From: an uncultured Clostridia bacterium
GTDB lineage: Bacteria > Bacillota > Clostridia > UBA1381 > UBA9506
Length of the DNA stretch: 64,000 nucleotides
Assembly: GCA_934438075.1 (NCBI GenBank)
Contig: CAKSBF010000009.1
Location: 38,237-102,236, forward strand
Direction of reading: 5' to 3'
This document shows, piece by piece, positions 52,633 to 60,478 of this stretch (position 1 is the first letter of the stretch; each line of letters opens with the position of its first letter). The notes beneath the pieces are model-generated. The model did no database searches and was not told the origin of the DNA. It saw only the letters and a list, made by a program, of their open reading frames with translations. The translations under genes were made by a program, and so were the position numbers.

Positions 52633-53247
52633 TTAATCAAACTGTGTTGGAAGGTTTTGATTGTAATATGCTTCAAAGCACATTTCAATCTGTTCCCGGT
52701 TCGTCTTTTCCTCTGCTAAGTTTTCGGGCAGGTCGTCCATTGAAAAATATTTAATTTCTGTTGTTTCAATATTTTTTTCAAAGCTGCCGCCGAGCAGTTC
52801 ACATAAAATAAAAACCTTGCAGACACCGTAAGCATATATTGGCTTATTGTGCTTGTTTCGGTCCTGTATTGCAATAACCTTCACGGCACGCACATCCAGA
52901 CCTGTTTCTTCTTTCACCTCTTTTATGGTGTTTGATTTTACAGATTCCAAAACATCGCACCAGCCGCCGGGCAGGGACCAGGTACCGTTGTTTTCGTGTG
53001 TTAAAAGAATTTTTCCGTCCTGAAATACGGCAGCACGGGTATCCAGCTTAGGCGTTTGATAGCCTGTTTCGTTGCAAAATAAATCTTTGACTTTTTCCGG
53101 CGGTAATCCGGTTTTTTCGCTCAGCATTTCCGCGGCAATTTCTCTCAGCCTTTCATATCTTTCGATGTCGTAGACATTATCGGTATACGCAAGCCCTGCC
53201 TGCGCCAAACTTTGTATCTCTATTGCCCGGGACAACCATTTTTCCAT
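52633..53247 (-). CDS. NUDIX hydrolase
   Basis: A 204-residue protein with an N-terminal helical domain (about 1-65, EIQSLAQAGLAYT) typical of the YjhB/ADP-ribose or NUDIX_N group and a C-terminal Nudix fold. The Nudix box is in the GGWCDVLESVKSNTIKEVKEETG segment (RE..EE read as KEVKEE). It hydrolyses a nucleoside diphosphate derivative; ADP-ribose-like and CDP-choline-like substrates are known for this subgroup. A GGAGGAAC site precedes the ATG. No operon partner is evident apart from the aldo/keto reductase downstream. Confidence 0.9.
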   Translation of the reverse strand: MEKWLSRAIEIQSLAQAGLAYTDNVYDIERYERLREIAAEMLSEKTGLPPEKVKDLFCNETGYQTPKLDTRAAVFQDGKILLTHENNGTWSLPGGWCDVLESVKSNTIKEVKEETGLDVRAVKVIAIQDRNKHNKPIYAYGVCKVFILCELLGGSFEKNIETTEIKYFSMDDLPENLAEEKTNREQIEMCFEAYYNQNLPTQFD

Positions 53248-53424
53248 ATTGTTCCTCCTTCGTTGCTTTGCAAATCTTTTACTATCACAAACAGTATATC
53301 ACAAATCGCCGAATCGGGCAATGTCTGCAAAATATTTTGTGCAGGGAAACAACAAGCCATTTTTTGCACTGCGCCGGTGCAATTTTTAAAAATGTTTGAA
53401 AATGTTGATTTGTAAAGGAATATG

Positions 53425-53453
53425 TTGACTTACAGTAATAGTTATGTTAAAAT
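53425..53453 (+). promoter_or_regulatory. Promoter of the diguanylate cyclase leader
   Basis: TTGACT, 17 bp, TAAAAT. It predicts a start near 53460 and a leader of about 350 bases before the cyclase start codon. Confidence 0.65.
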
Positions 53454-53560
53454 ATCAATGATAATATAGGTTTGATGTATTTATATTAACGATTTTAAAA
53501 ATTAACATAAATATATTAAAAAGGACTTGACAGATATGAGAAAAGCGACTAAAATTTTCA

Positions 53561-53638
53561 CATACATACATACATACATACATACATACATACATACATA
53601 CATACATACATACATACATACATACATACATACATACA
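53561..53638 (+). repeat. (CATA)19.5 tetranucleotide microsatellite
   Basis: Nineteen perfect CATA units plus CA, without any interruption, in the leader of the diguanylate cyclase gene. Tetranucleotide tracts of this length mutate by slippage in bacteria and are classic marks of phase variation. Confidence 0.97.
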
Positions 53639-53639
53639 G

Positions 53640-53710
53640 GACAGCTATGCTCTTGCGGCTGTCTTTTTCAGGTGCGTCCAGCCCGTTTTCGAGGGAGCGG
53701 CGCACTTTTT
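53640..53710 (+). terminator. Two tandem terminator-like hairpins in the leader
   Basis: First hairpin: GACAGC/GCTGTC (53640-53663) followed by TTTTT. Second: GTGCG and CGCAC (53672-53705), with inner CCCG/CGAGGG pairing, followed by TTTTT. Both stand between the promoter at 53425 and the cyclase start. Confidence 0.55.
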
Positions 53711-53750
53711 GTAGGTTTAGAATATTTTACCGGGCGTTATGCCGAACGAT

Positions 53751-53803
53751 GTTCTCCCCGCAGGGTTAGTTTTCAACTAAGCGGAGTATAAGAAAGGGGG
53801 AAC
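53751..53803 (+). promoter_or_regulatory. Possible Shine-Dalgarno-masking structure before the cyclase
   Basis: GTTCTCCCC (53751-53759) can pair with GGGGGAAC (53796-53803), which is the ribosome binding site of the cyclase. Inside are TTAGTT/AACTAA and CCGC/GCGG pairs. CTCCCCGC can instead pair with GCGGAG, so two exclusive folds exist. Confidence 0.4.
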
Positions 53804-53807
53804 AGAT

Positions 53808-54971
53808 ATGGACGCATTACTATATTCGGAAGTCAACTTGCTTTGCGCGGCTATTTTAAGCATTATAGCGTTAAAATCGTCTGTGTTCAGCATGACCAAA
53901 AACCAAAAGCACAATTTGTTTATTTACTCGGTGTGGTTTGCCGCCGCGGCAAATCTTTTTGACGCCGCCTGGAAGATGGGGCTGACGGGTTATTGGTATT
54001 TGCCGGTTTCGGTAATGATATTTGTAAACTTTATGTATTTTACATGTTTTGGCTTTTCGGCTTATTTTTGGTTTTTATACTCTGAAGCTACGGCGAAAAG
54101 CAAGATTTTTGAAAACAACAAGCTGATTATGCTGACGGCGCTGCCGCTTATTTTGCTGGCGGTATTGCTGCTGGCATCTATATTTACAGGGTGTCTGTTT
54201 TACTTTGACGGCGATATGGTTTATCATAGAGGGCCGCTTTACTATATGCAGCAGATTTTGTCATACGGATATATTGTGGTGGCTTGTGTAAAAAATCTGA
54301 TAATGGCCGGGAAAAAACAGAACTATGCCCGCAGGGACGAAATGCTGACGGTTGCGACTTTTGCTGTGCCGCCTTTGCTGTGTTGTATTGTGCAGACCGT
54401 CCTGCAGGATATTCCGTTGGTAACTATGGGTGTTGTAATAGCTTACCTCTTGGTTTATATTAACACGCTTTTAATGCTCATTTCCGTTGATATGGTTACA
54501 GGCATTAACAACCGCCGTGAGTTTTTGAAAAAACTGGAGGAACAGATATCGTTTTTAAAGAAAGACGAAAAGCTGTATTTTCTGTTTATTGATATTGACT
54601 CTTTTAAGCAGATTAATGATATATACGGGCACAACGAGGGAGACCGCGCGCTGAGGACGGTGGCTGCGGTGCTGAAGGAAATCTGCGCAAAGACAAACGG
54701 CTTTTGCGCACGCTACGGCGGCGATGAATTTGCCATTGCACAGGTTTTGAAAAATGATGAGGACATTACCGTCATCAGGAAAAATATATATGAACTTGTG
54801 GATAAAAAAAGCGAGGAAGAGGCGCTTGCATATACCTTAAGCATCAGTATCGGCTGTGCGGAATATACCGAGGGGACGGAGAGCATGCAAGATTTGATAT
54901 CTTATGCCGACAGCAACATGTACGACAAGAAAATGCAGAAGAAACAAGAAAGAGAATTATTTTCATCATGA
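53808..54971 (+). CDS. Membrane diguanylate cyclase (GGDEF)
   Basis: Makes the second messenger c-di-GMP from two GTP. The 387-residue protein has about seven membrane helices (5-225) and a C-terminal GGDEF domain with the FIDIDSFKQINDIYGHNEGD metal/GTP block and an intact RYGGDEF (304-308). The inhibitory RxxD site five residues ahead is absent, so feedback control at that site is unlikely. A AGAAAGGGGG site precedes the ATG. It is followed 39 bp later by an EAL phosphodiesterase gene, so synthesis and breakdown are encoded together. Its leader with the microsatellite is unusual. Confidence 0.94.
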   Translation: MDALLYSEVNLLCAAILSIIALKSSVFSMTKNQKHNLFIYSVWFAAAANLFDAAWKMGLTGYWYLPVSVMIFVNFMYFTCFGFSAYFWFLYSEATAKSKIFENNKLIMLTALPLILLAVLLLASIFTGCLFYFDGDMVYHRGPLYYMQQILSYGYIVVACVKNLIMAGKKQNYARRDEMLTVATFAVPPLLCCIVQTVLQDIPLVTMGVVIAYLLVYINTLLMLISVDMVTGINNRREFLKKLEEQISFLKKDEKLYFLFIDIDSFKQINDIYGHNEGDRALRTVAAVLKEICAKTNGFCARYGGDEFAIAQVLKNDEDITVIRKNIYELVDKKSEEEALAYTLSISIGCAEYTEGTESMQDLISYADSNMYDKKMQKKQERELFSS

Positions 54972-55010
54972 TGAAAGGGCAGCGAAAATGCCCGAAAGGG
55001 GAAATGCGTT

Positions 55011-56723
55011 ATGTCAGAATATCGCGAGGAGATATTAAAACAGGTGTCGGAGAGTGAAATAGCCGAACACCTGCTTACTGAGCATTTTGACGGCGTTATT
55101 CTGGTAGATGCAAGACAGGGCAAGGCGGTTATGATGAGCGACCGTCTGACGGGAAGACTGAAGAAATTTTTCTGCGAATGCGGCGGATATTATGACGCCT
55201 GCATAGACCTTTTTGCGGAAAGATCCATATCGCAGTATAACAGAGGCGCTGTGAGGCGCGGTTTGTATTTGGCGACCGTTCTGGAAAAGCTGCGCACCCA
55301 AAAGGTATACAACTATGACTTGCAGACTGCGTCCGGGTCGGAGGAGGCCGGCGCATACAAAAGGCTTTGTTATGAATATCTGAACGGCAAGCAGGATCTT
55401 ATTGTTCTGACCTGTGAGGACACCTCTGACATCATTACAAACGAAATTGACCCGCTGACCGGGCTTTATAATTTTATAGGATTTCACAACCATGTGGACG
55501 AGTGGCTGAGAAGAAATCCTGGGAAAAAATATCGGATTCAGCGTTATAACATAGACTGCTTTAAGGACATTAACGGTGTTTACGGCTATACCATGGGCAA
55601 CAGGCTTTTGCGTGATTTTGGCCACTATATGAAAAGATATGATACGGAAAACAGCTTTTCCGCGCACCTGAACGCCGACCATTTTGTACGCTTTTGTTCG
55701 GAGGACTCGCTCTCAATGCCGGAGTATTACGAGGCCTTTCAGTCCTGCTTTACGGGGTATCATTTAAAAATGCCGATTACCATCCATGTGGGTGTATACG
55801 ATTTGTGCGAATCGGACTGCGATTCCTTTACCATGAGCTACAAAGCTCTGCTTGCACTGCAATCTACCAAAGGAAAATTTAACAAACACATTGCCTACTA
55901 TGAAAGAGGCATGATGGGCATGGAGGTAGAGCAGCTTGAATTTTTAAACGATGTCGAGTCGGCCATGGTCAATGAAGAGTTTGAAGTGTGGTTTCAGCCG
56001 CAGTTTAATTATAAAAGCGGGGCGCTGATCGGTGCGGAGGCGCTCATCCGCTGGCGGCACCCTCAAAAGGGACTGCTGGCGCCGGGAGCCTTCATCCCTC
56101 TGCTGGAAAGCAGCAATCAAATCAGCATAGTTGATCATTATATTTTGGAAAAGACCTGCCGTTATATGCGCGAATGGATGGATAAGATGCCGGGCAAACC
56201 GATTACGGTATCGGTAAATCTGTCGAGAAACGACATATACAGCCCCGATTTTCTGGAAAACCTGAAGGAAACCGTTCGGGAATATGAAATACCCGTCGGC
56301 AGTCTGTGGCTGGAGATTACGGAAAGCGCCTATACGGACGACTCGGAGCTGCTGATTTCTGCCACAAAGGAGCTTAGAAGAGAGGGCTTTATCATTGAAA
56401 TGGATGACTTTGGCTCGGGCTATTCTTCGCTCAACACCTTAAAAGATATTGATATTGACATATTAAAGCTCGACATGAAGTTTCTTTCGGGAGAGCAAAA
56501 CAGCCAAAAGAGCAAGATTATTATATCGTCCGTCATCAGCATGGCGTCCGAACTGAAACTCCCGGTTATAGCAGAGGGAGTGGAAACGAAGGAGCAGGCG
56601 GAGATGCTGCTCGGCTTTGGATGTGAAAACATGCAGGGCTACTATTTCAGCAAGCCCATACCGGCGGAGAAGTTTGCAGAGATGCTCTCTGCAACAGAAA
56701 CGTTTGGAACTTTGGATATATAA
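55011..56723 (+). CDS. c-di-GMP phosphodiesterase (degenerate GGDEF plus EAL)
   Basis: A 570-residue soluble protein: an N-terminal sensory-like segment (1-140), a GGDEF domain whose active loop reads LNADHF (about 220-225), so it cannot make c-di-GMP, and an EAL domain (about 315-565). The EAL domain keeps the catalytic set: EAL at 343-345, Asn403 in VNLSRND, Glu in LEITES, Asp465-Asp466 in MDDFGSGYSS, the Lys in DILKLDMKF, and AEGVET. It is therefore expected to be an active phosphodiesterase, with the dead GGDEF perhaps binding GTP. Second gene of the operon. Confidence 0.93.
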   Translation: MSEYREEILKQVSESEIAEHLLTEHFDGVILVDARQGKAVMMSDRLTGRLKKFFCECGGYYDACIDLFAERSISQYNRGAVRRGLYLATVLEKLRTQKVYNYDLQTASGSEEAGAYKRLCYEYLNGKQDLIVLTCEDTSDIITNEIDPLTGLYNFIGFHNHVDEWLRRNPGKKYRIQRYNIDCFKDINGVYGYTMGNRLLRDFGHYMKRYDTENSFSAHLNADHFVRFCSEDSLSMPEYYEAFQSCFTGYHLKMPITIHVGVYDLCESDCDSFTMSYKALLALQSTKGKFNKHIAYYERGMMGMEVEQLEFLNDVESAMVNEEFEVWFQPQFNYKSGALIGAEALIRWRHPQKGLLAPGAFIPLLESSNQISIVDHYILEKTCRYMREWMDKMPGKPITVSVNLSRNDIYSPDFLENLKETVREYEIPVGSLWLEITESAYTDDSELLISATKELRREGFIIEMDDFGSGYSSLNTLKDIDIDILKLDMKFLSGEQNSQKSKIIISSVISMASELKLPVIAEGVETKEQAEMLLGFGCENMQGYYFSKPIPAEKFAEMLSATETFGTLDI

Positions 56724-56743
56724 AATGCAAATTAATAAAAAGA

Positions 56744-56787
56744 AAGCGGAAATGAGGGTGGAGAGGATCATTTCCGCTTATTTTTTA
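56744..56787. terminator. Terminator of the c-di-GMP operon
   Basis: AAGCGGAAATG and CATTTCCGCTT form an 11-bp stem, followed by ATTTTTT. Confidence 0.85.
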
Positions 56788-56884
56788 TTATTTTTTTACT
56801 GCAAATATTGACTGTATGTCAAGTGTTTCTCGTGATTTTTGATGGTTTTTCGTTATTACTTATTATAATGAATTTTTCAGTACA

Positions 56885-57325
56885 TTAATAGGTGTACATT
56901 TCGTGGCTGTGCATAACCTCTACGCAGCCTTCATGATCTGTGTAGTGGTCTACATAAACATCAAAGACATCGCCGCTGGAAGCAGAAACTTCAATGGTTG
57001 TATATAAGTCAACCTTATTCCAGTCTTCATAGCGGTCGGAGGATACCCATGTGCCGTTTTTATACACAGTAACATCATGGTAAATATGGTCTACCTTGGT
57101 ATAAGCTTTGGTAGAAACATTAATGTACACTTGGGAACTGGTTCTGGAAAAAGAAAGTCCACCAGAACGCATATATTTGGACTGAATAGATCTGGCGGAA
57201 TCTCCGCTGATGGTTGCCGTGCCGGTCGGCACGTCGATGGTTTCTGCGGCATAGGCTGTGCCTGCGGACAGCAGACATCCGACCATAACGCCGACGATGA
57301 GATTTTTGAACATTTTTGACTTCAT
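56885..57325 (-). CDS. Small secreted protein of unknown function
   Basis: A 146-residue protein with a clear signal peptide (about 1-27, ending TAYA-AET). The mature part (about 120 residues) is rich in Ser, Thr, Tyr and Val with alternating patterns that suggest a beta-sandwich, and ends in a HEGCVEVMHSHEMYTY tail. The ATG at 57325 follows AAAGGAAAG; the longer frame has no site. I do not recognise the family. It lies downstream of the ECF sigma/anti-sigma genes but is separated from them by a terminator, so it is probably transcribed from its own promoter. It may be a target of that sigma factor; this is only a guess. Confidence 0.75.
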   Translation of the reverse strand: MKSKMFKNLIVGVMVGCLLSAGTAYAAETIDVPTGTATISGDSARSIQSKYMRSGGLSFSRTSSQVYINVSTKAYTKVDHIYHDVTVYKNGTWVSSDRYEDWNKVDLYTTIEVSASSGDVFDVYVDHYTDHEGCVEVMHSHEMYTY

Positions 57326-57477
57326 TTCTGATCTTTCCTTTCTTTTGGATTTCACAAACCATAAACAGGAAAAATGTTGTTTTTTCTTCAAAAAAAGTAA
57401 ATTTTTTGAAAATATGTGGATTTTATGGAAAATATTTGCATAATATGGAAAAGATTGCTATTATTTTTCGAATAAAA

Positions 57478-57512
57478 ACCGAAAAGCGCGAAAATGTCCG
57501 TGCCTTTCGGTT
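57478..57512 (-). terminator. Terminator of the sigma/anti-sigma operon
   Basis: AACCGAAAAGC-GC and GC-CTTTCGGTT pair around the loop; on the minus strand the stem is followed by TTTTTA. Confidence 0.75.
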
Positions 57513-57516
57513 TGTG

Positions 57517-58257
57517 TTATTGTTTATAATATTGCAAGCCTGCCAGAATAGTTTTCAATTCTTTTTTACCCATGTTGGCATCAAGCGTGTACTGTATATC
57601 ATCAGAGTTCCACATTACTGTGATTGCAGTAAAATTAAGCTCGCTAGTCATTTCAAACAATTGAGCATCCATACCTAATATTTTACACTTTTCTATTTTA
57701 TAGGTATTATTTTCTGTTTGGATTGAATTGGAACCTTTTTCTATAGGTTCTAATGTAATTGAAAACCACATATCTCCTTTTTCGTATCGCAATTGGAGAA
57801 AAAGACTATGATCATCAATTTCAACCAGCTTCATATCAGATGGCAAAAGTGTAGGTATTATTATTTCATCCTTTGCTTGAAACTTTTGGATTTTGGTATA
57901 TTGATCGTTTGAAACGGTTGAAGTATGTATTTTTAAATCAGTTCCTGACATGTTAGTATAGGTTTTTAAGAGAAATACCCTACCTGCTGAAGTTGTCAGT
58001 CCCAAAGCAAGCAGCATGATCAGCGCCGCTGCCAGGATAATAATCCGTTTGCGCCGTATCTTTCTGCGCGGTGCGGCAACGGTTGGCGCTTTGGCAAGCA
58101 CCTTTTTATAGATGCGGCTTTTTTGCTGCTCCATGGCTGCCTTTTCTTCTTCGCTCATCTCATACGGAACATCTTCGTCTGCAATGTCCTTTGCATATTT
58201 TTCCATTGCCTCTCCCAGAATGAAGTCAAACACCTTGTTGTTCAGCTGTTTACTCAT
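57517..58257 (-). CDS. Anti-sigma factor-like membrane protein (DUF4367 type)
   Basis: A 246-residue protein with a cytoplasmic N-terminal helical region (1-75), one membrane helix (about 71-92, IIILAAALIMLLALGLTTSAG) and an outer domain of about 150 residues resembling DUF4367/DUF4179-type sensor domains. It starts inside the end of the sigma factor gene (8-bp overlap), which implies coupled translation and a role as its antagonist. There is no zinc-binding HxxxCxxC motif, so it belongs to a non-ZAS group. The signal it senses is unknown. Confidence 0.83.
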   Translation of the reverse strand: MSKQLNNKVFDFILGEAMEKYAKDIADEDVPYEMSEEEKAAMEQQKSRIYKKVLAKAPTVAAPRRKIRRKRIIILAAALIMLLALGLTTSAGRVFLLKTYTNMSGTDLKIHTSTVSNDQYTKIQKFQAKDEIIIPTLLPSDMKLVEIDDHSLFLQLRYEKGDMWFSITLEPIEKGSNSIQTENNTYKIEKCKILGMDAQLFEMTSELNFTAITVMWNSDDIQYTLDANMGKKELKTILAGLQYYKQ

Positions 58258-58822
58258 TAACGGCTCCTCCCTTCCTGCAATCCGTTGAAAGACTTTGTCT
58301 TAACATTCCTTTTCCTCGGCTCAGCTGTGTGTATGCCGTTTTAACATTTCTTTGCAGATATTTTGCAATCTCCTCCGGCGGCATATGAAATTTTATGTTC
58401 AGCAATAATACGTCAGAATACTTTTTATCTAGCTCCCTTATGTTTTGATAAACTCTGTTTACATTATCTTGAATCTCAGTCAGAGCAACGGGATCGAGCT
58501 CGCAATCGGGCGTTTCGGAATACAGCACATCGTCGTCGATATCAAGAACCTTGCTGCGGCGTGTGTTTTCTTTCGCCAAATAGTTCAGCGCAGTGTTTCG
58601 CGCTATGGTGGCTATCCAAGCTTTTGCAGAAACTTCGTCCGTAATCACATTTAAACTTTTCCAAACGTTAAGAAAGGTATCCTGCATGATTTCTTCCATT
58701 GCAGATGTGTTGTGGACGATGCGAAAAGCGATAGTGTAGGCGTAACGGTAATATTTTTCGTAAATGGCGTCAAACTTTTGACTTTGTTCTTGGTCACTGA
58801 ACCCATGAATGAAGAAAATCAT
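58250..58822 (-). CDS. ECF-family RNA polymerase sigma factor
   Basis: A 190-residue sigma-70 family factor of the extracytoplasmic function group. Region 2 (about 20-90) holds the FDAIYEKYYRYAYTIAFRI and MEEIMQDTFLNVWKSL blocks; region 4 (about 130-180) ends with the HTH PPEEIAKYLQRNVKTAYTQLSRG. The ATG at 58822 follows GGAAAGGA. It is co-transcribed with a membrane anti-sigma factor. The anti-sigma factor's outer domain suggests control by envelope signals. Confidence 0.93.
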   Translation of the reverse strand: MIFFIHGFSDQEQSQKFDAIYEKYYRYAYTIAFRIVHNTSAMEEIMQDTFLNVWKSLNVITDEVSAKAWIATIARNTALNYLAKENTRRSKVLDIDDDVLYSETPDCELDPVALTEIQDNVNRVYQNIRELDKKYSDVLLLNIKFHMPPEEIAKYLQRNVKTAYTQLSRGKGMLRQSLSTDCRKGGAVNE

Positions 58823-58843
58823 AGCTTGTCCTTTCCGTATCAT

Positions 58844-59163
58844 CTGCTGTTAAAGTGTCATATAAGATAAATACAATTTTTTTTAATTTTTGCCGGCCGC
58901 AGCGGCGCAAACCGCCTGACAGCCCATTTTCCAACAAAATATTATATCACTCTCATTTCTGATAGTCAATAAATGGCAAACCCATTTTATGTAAAAATTT
59001 GTCGAAACAATAAAAACATAACTACCTGTGATGTATAATACCAACCAGTGGTTAGTATTATACAATGGCGCGGACAAAATGAGTGACTGCCGGTGTCTGT
59101 TTCATAAACTTTTCTAAGTAATTTGACTTTATATAGTAACAGGGATTTATTTTCGGCAATCTA
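58844..59163. other. Intergenic region between ECF and XRE genes
   Basis: About 320 bp, AT-rich, without a supported gene. It holds a 31-bp near-perfect palindrome at 59033-59063 and the promoter of the XRE operon at the right end. Confidence 0.6.
59033..59063. promoter_or_regulatory. 31-bp near-perfect palindrome, orphan operator candidate
   Basis: Left arm GTATAATACCAACCA, centre G, right arm TGGTTAGTATTATAC: 14 of 15 arm positions pair. TATAAT stands in both orientations. The inner AACCANTGGTTA pattern resembles operators of TetR-family repressors, but no such gene lies nearby. Confidence 0.55.
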
Positions 59164-59191
59164 TTGACAAAATTTGATTTTGTTATACAAT
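59164..59191 (+). promoter_or_regulatory. Promoter of the XRE-ImmA operon
   Basis: TTGACA, 16 bp, TACAAT. Very similar in sequence to the promoter of the RHS operon at 60451, with the same spacing and shared TTGACAA and TACAATAA. Confidence 0.65.
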
Positions 59192-59212
59192 AATATCAAG
59201 GAAGTGATTGAG

Positions 59213-59647
59213 GTGGAGAACTATAATGAATTAATTCGGAGACGAATCAAAGAAAAATTTAAAACCATAGAAAATTTTTCTCATTATGTCGGTATTCCCC
59301 GTACAACAATTAATTTTATCCTGAAAAAGGGAATCGCTTATTCCAGCTACGGTATGGTAAATAATATACTGGACGCACTGGATATTGCCATGATTCAGGA
59401 TATTCCCGTGACGCTGGACGAGCGATCGCTGCACCTGCTGGAAATTTACCGTGATTTGGATGAATTGGGCCGCCATTCTGTATTGGCGGTGGCGGAGACG
59501 GAAAAGCGCCGCATGAAGGAGGAGGCGGTTGAGCAGGTTGTTACAGCAGCGTATGGGGGCATTTCGAAAAGTCTGCCGATGAACGAGGAAGAAAAATTAA
59601 TTTATGAACTGGTTCAAAAAATTAAGGAGAACAATGCAGACAGATGA
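59213..59647 (+). CDS. XRE-family transcriptional regulator
   Basis: A 144-residue DNA-binding protein. The N-terminal helix-turn-helix (about 5-65) contains NELIRRRIKEKFKTIENFSHYVGIPRTTINFIL, and the C-terminal part is helical and acidic. The GTG at 59213 was chosen because AAGGAAG lies at normal spacing; the first methionine of the frame, at 59174, is an alternative start without a site. It overlaps an ImmA/IrrE protease gene by 4 bp. In such pairs the protease cleaves the repressor under a signal, as in ICEBs1 ImmR/ImmA and Deinococcus IrrE/DdrO. Confidence 0.88.
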   Translation: MENYNELIRRRIKEKFKTIENFSHYVGIPRTTINFILKKGIAYSSYGMVNNILDALDIAMIQDIPVTLDERSLHLLEIYRDLDELGRHSVLAVAETEKRRMKEEAVEQVVTAAYGGISKSLPMNEEEKLIYELVQKIKENNADR

Positions 59648-60339
59648 CAAAGACAGCGAAGCAATGTGCAAAAGAAATACTGCAGGCATACAAGGGGATT
59701 TGTTCAACCGGTGAAGAGCTGCTTGACATTATCAGGTCGAAGGGCTTTCAGGTTATTTTTTATCGCCCGCTTGGGAATGAGTACTTTACAGAGGAGCTGA
59801 TTCGGAAATTAAAACTGGAGAGGCAGGTTGCGGATCATGATTCTTTTATTTATCTGAGCCGCTGTTTTAAACTGGTTTTTATAAAAGAAGGTTTGCCGGA
59901 AAGTGAAAAATATGCCTTGCTATGTCACGAATTAGGGCATATATGCGATCCGGATTTTTCTAAATCCGAACAGGAATATTCGAAAATCAAACGGGAAGAG
60001 TTTGCAAATACATTTTCCTTTTATTTGCAACATTCCGGCAAGAGATGGCATTTTTGCTCTTTTACAAAGCGAAAGCGTGCGGTATGTATTCTGATAGGAT
60101 TTTTCCTGATATTGTGTGTTGCCTGCGGCATTGCGGCAAGCCGTTTTGCGGCGGCGCGTGCAGTGAATCGGTATGGCGCGGAGCAAAATCAGTATTATGT
60201 TACGCCGAGCGGCAAAAAATATCACCGTAAGTTTTGCAGCGTGATTAAAGGGCGCACCAACCTCACGGAATATACGCGCGAGGAGGCGAGGGAGCTGGGC
60301 TACAGCGCTTGTCTCTTCTGTATCGGTGAGGATAAGTAA
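59644..60339 (+). CDS. ImmA/IrrE-type metallopeptidase with membrane anchor and C-terminal metal-binding motif
   Basis: A 231-residue protein with an N-terminal zinc protease domain (about 5-135): HELGH at 95-99 and downstream Glu in KREEFAN as third ligand. A basic stretch leads to one membrane helix (about 147-170). The C-terminal segment (about 185-231) has KYHRKFC and, further on, CLFC, a Cys/His pattern seen at the end of several nucleases and surface proteins. This layout would put the protease inside and the Cys/His module outside. Translationally coupled to the XRE regulator (ATGA overlap). Membrane anchoring is uncommon for this family. Confidence 0.85.
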   Translation: MTKTAKQCAKEILQAYKGICSTGEELLDIIRSKGFQVIFYRPLGNEYFTEELIRKLKLERQVADHDSFIYLSRCFKLVFIKEGLPESEKYALLCHELGHICDPDFSKSEQEYSKIKREEFANTFSFYLQHSGKRWHFCSFTKRKRAVCILIGFFLILCVACGIAASRFAAARAVNRYGAEQNQYYVTPSGKKYHRKFCSVIKGRTNLTEYTREEARELGYSACLFCIGEDK

Positions 60340-60362
60340 GTTTTATTTGAGAACAAAACAGG

Positions 60363-60402
60363 GCAGCAGCAAAATGATTTCATTTTGCTGCTGCTTTTTG
60401 TT
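60363..60402 (+). terminator. Terminator of the XRE-ImmA operon
   Basis: GCAGCAGCAAAATG and CATTTTGCTGCTGC form a perfect 14-bp stem, followed by TTTTTGTTTT. Confidence 0.92.
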
Positions 60403-60424
60403 TTACTGAAAAACGATATGTTGT

Positions 60425-60443
60425 CTAATTATAAAATAATTAG
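60425..60443. promoter_or_regulatory. CTAATTAT inverted repeat upstream of the RHS operon promoter
   Basis: CTAATTAT-AAA-ATAATTAG, a perfect inverted repeat ending 7 bp before the -35. It may be an operator; no matching copy lies at the XRE promoter. Confidence 0.4.
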
Positions 60444-60450
60444 TAATATA

Positions 60451-60478
60451 TTGACAATTTGTGAGATTATGTTACAAT
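60451..60478 (+). promoter_or_regulatory. Promoter of the unknown protein-RHS operon
   Basis: TTGACA, 16 bp, TACAAT. The start codon is 80 bp downstream of the -10. Confidence 0.65.

Larger units (their letters stand above)
53536..53769 (+). other. Possible leader reading frame through the CATA repeat
   Basis: An ATG at 53536 has AAAAAGGA 11 bp upstream. The frame MRKATKIFTYIHT... runs through the microsatellite (a Thr-Tyr-Ile-His repeat) and ends at 53769. A change of one repeat unit would move the stop to 53712-53714 or 53789-53791. It is unlikely to encode a conserved protein, but its translation could affect the hairpins downstream. Confidence 0.3.

Noticed and set aside
53561..53638. 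CRISPR array
   Set aside because: Perfect 4-bp units without spacers; it is a microsatellite, and no cas gene is present.
53502..53705. Minus-strand protein with a YVCM repeat
   Set aside because: It is only the translation of the CATA microsatellite and lacks a ribosome binding site.
53808..54971. c-di-GMP riboswitch before the cyclase
   Set aside because: The leader lacks the conserved GEMM-I words and the class II pseudoknot motifs; only general hairpins are seen.
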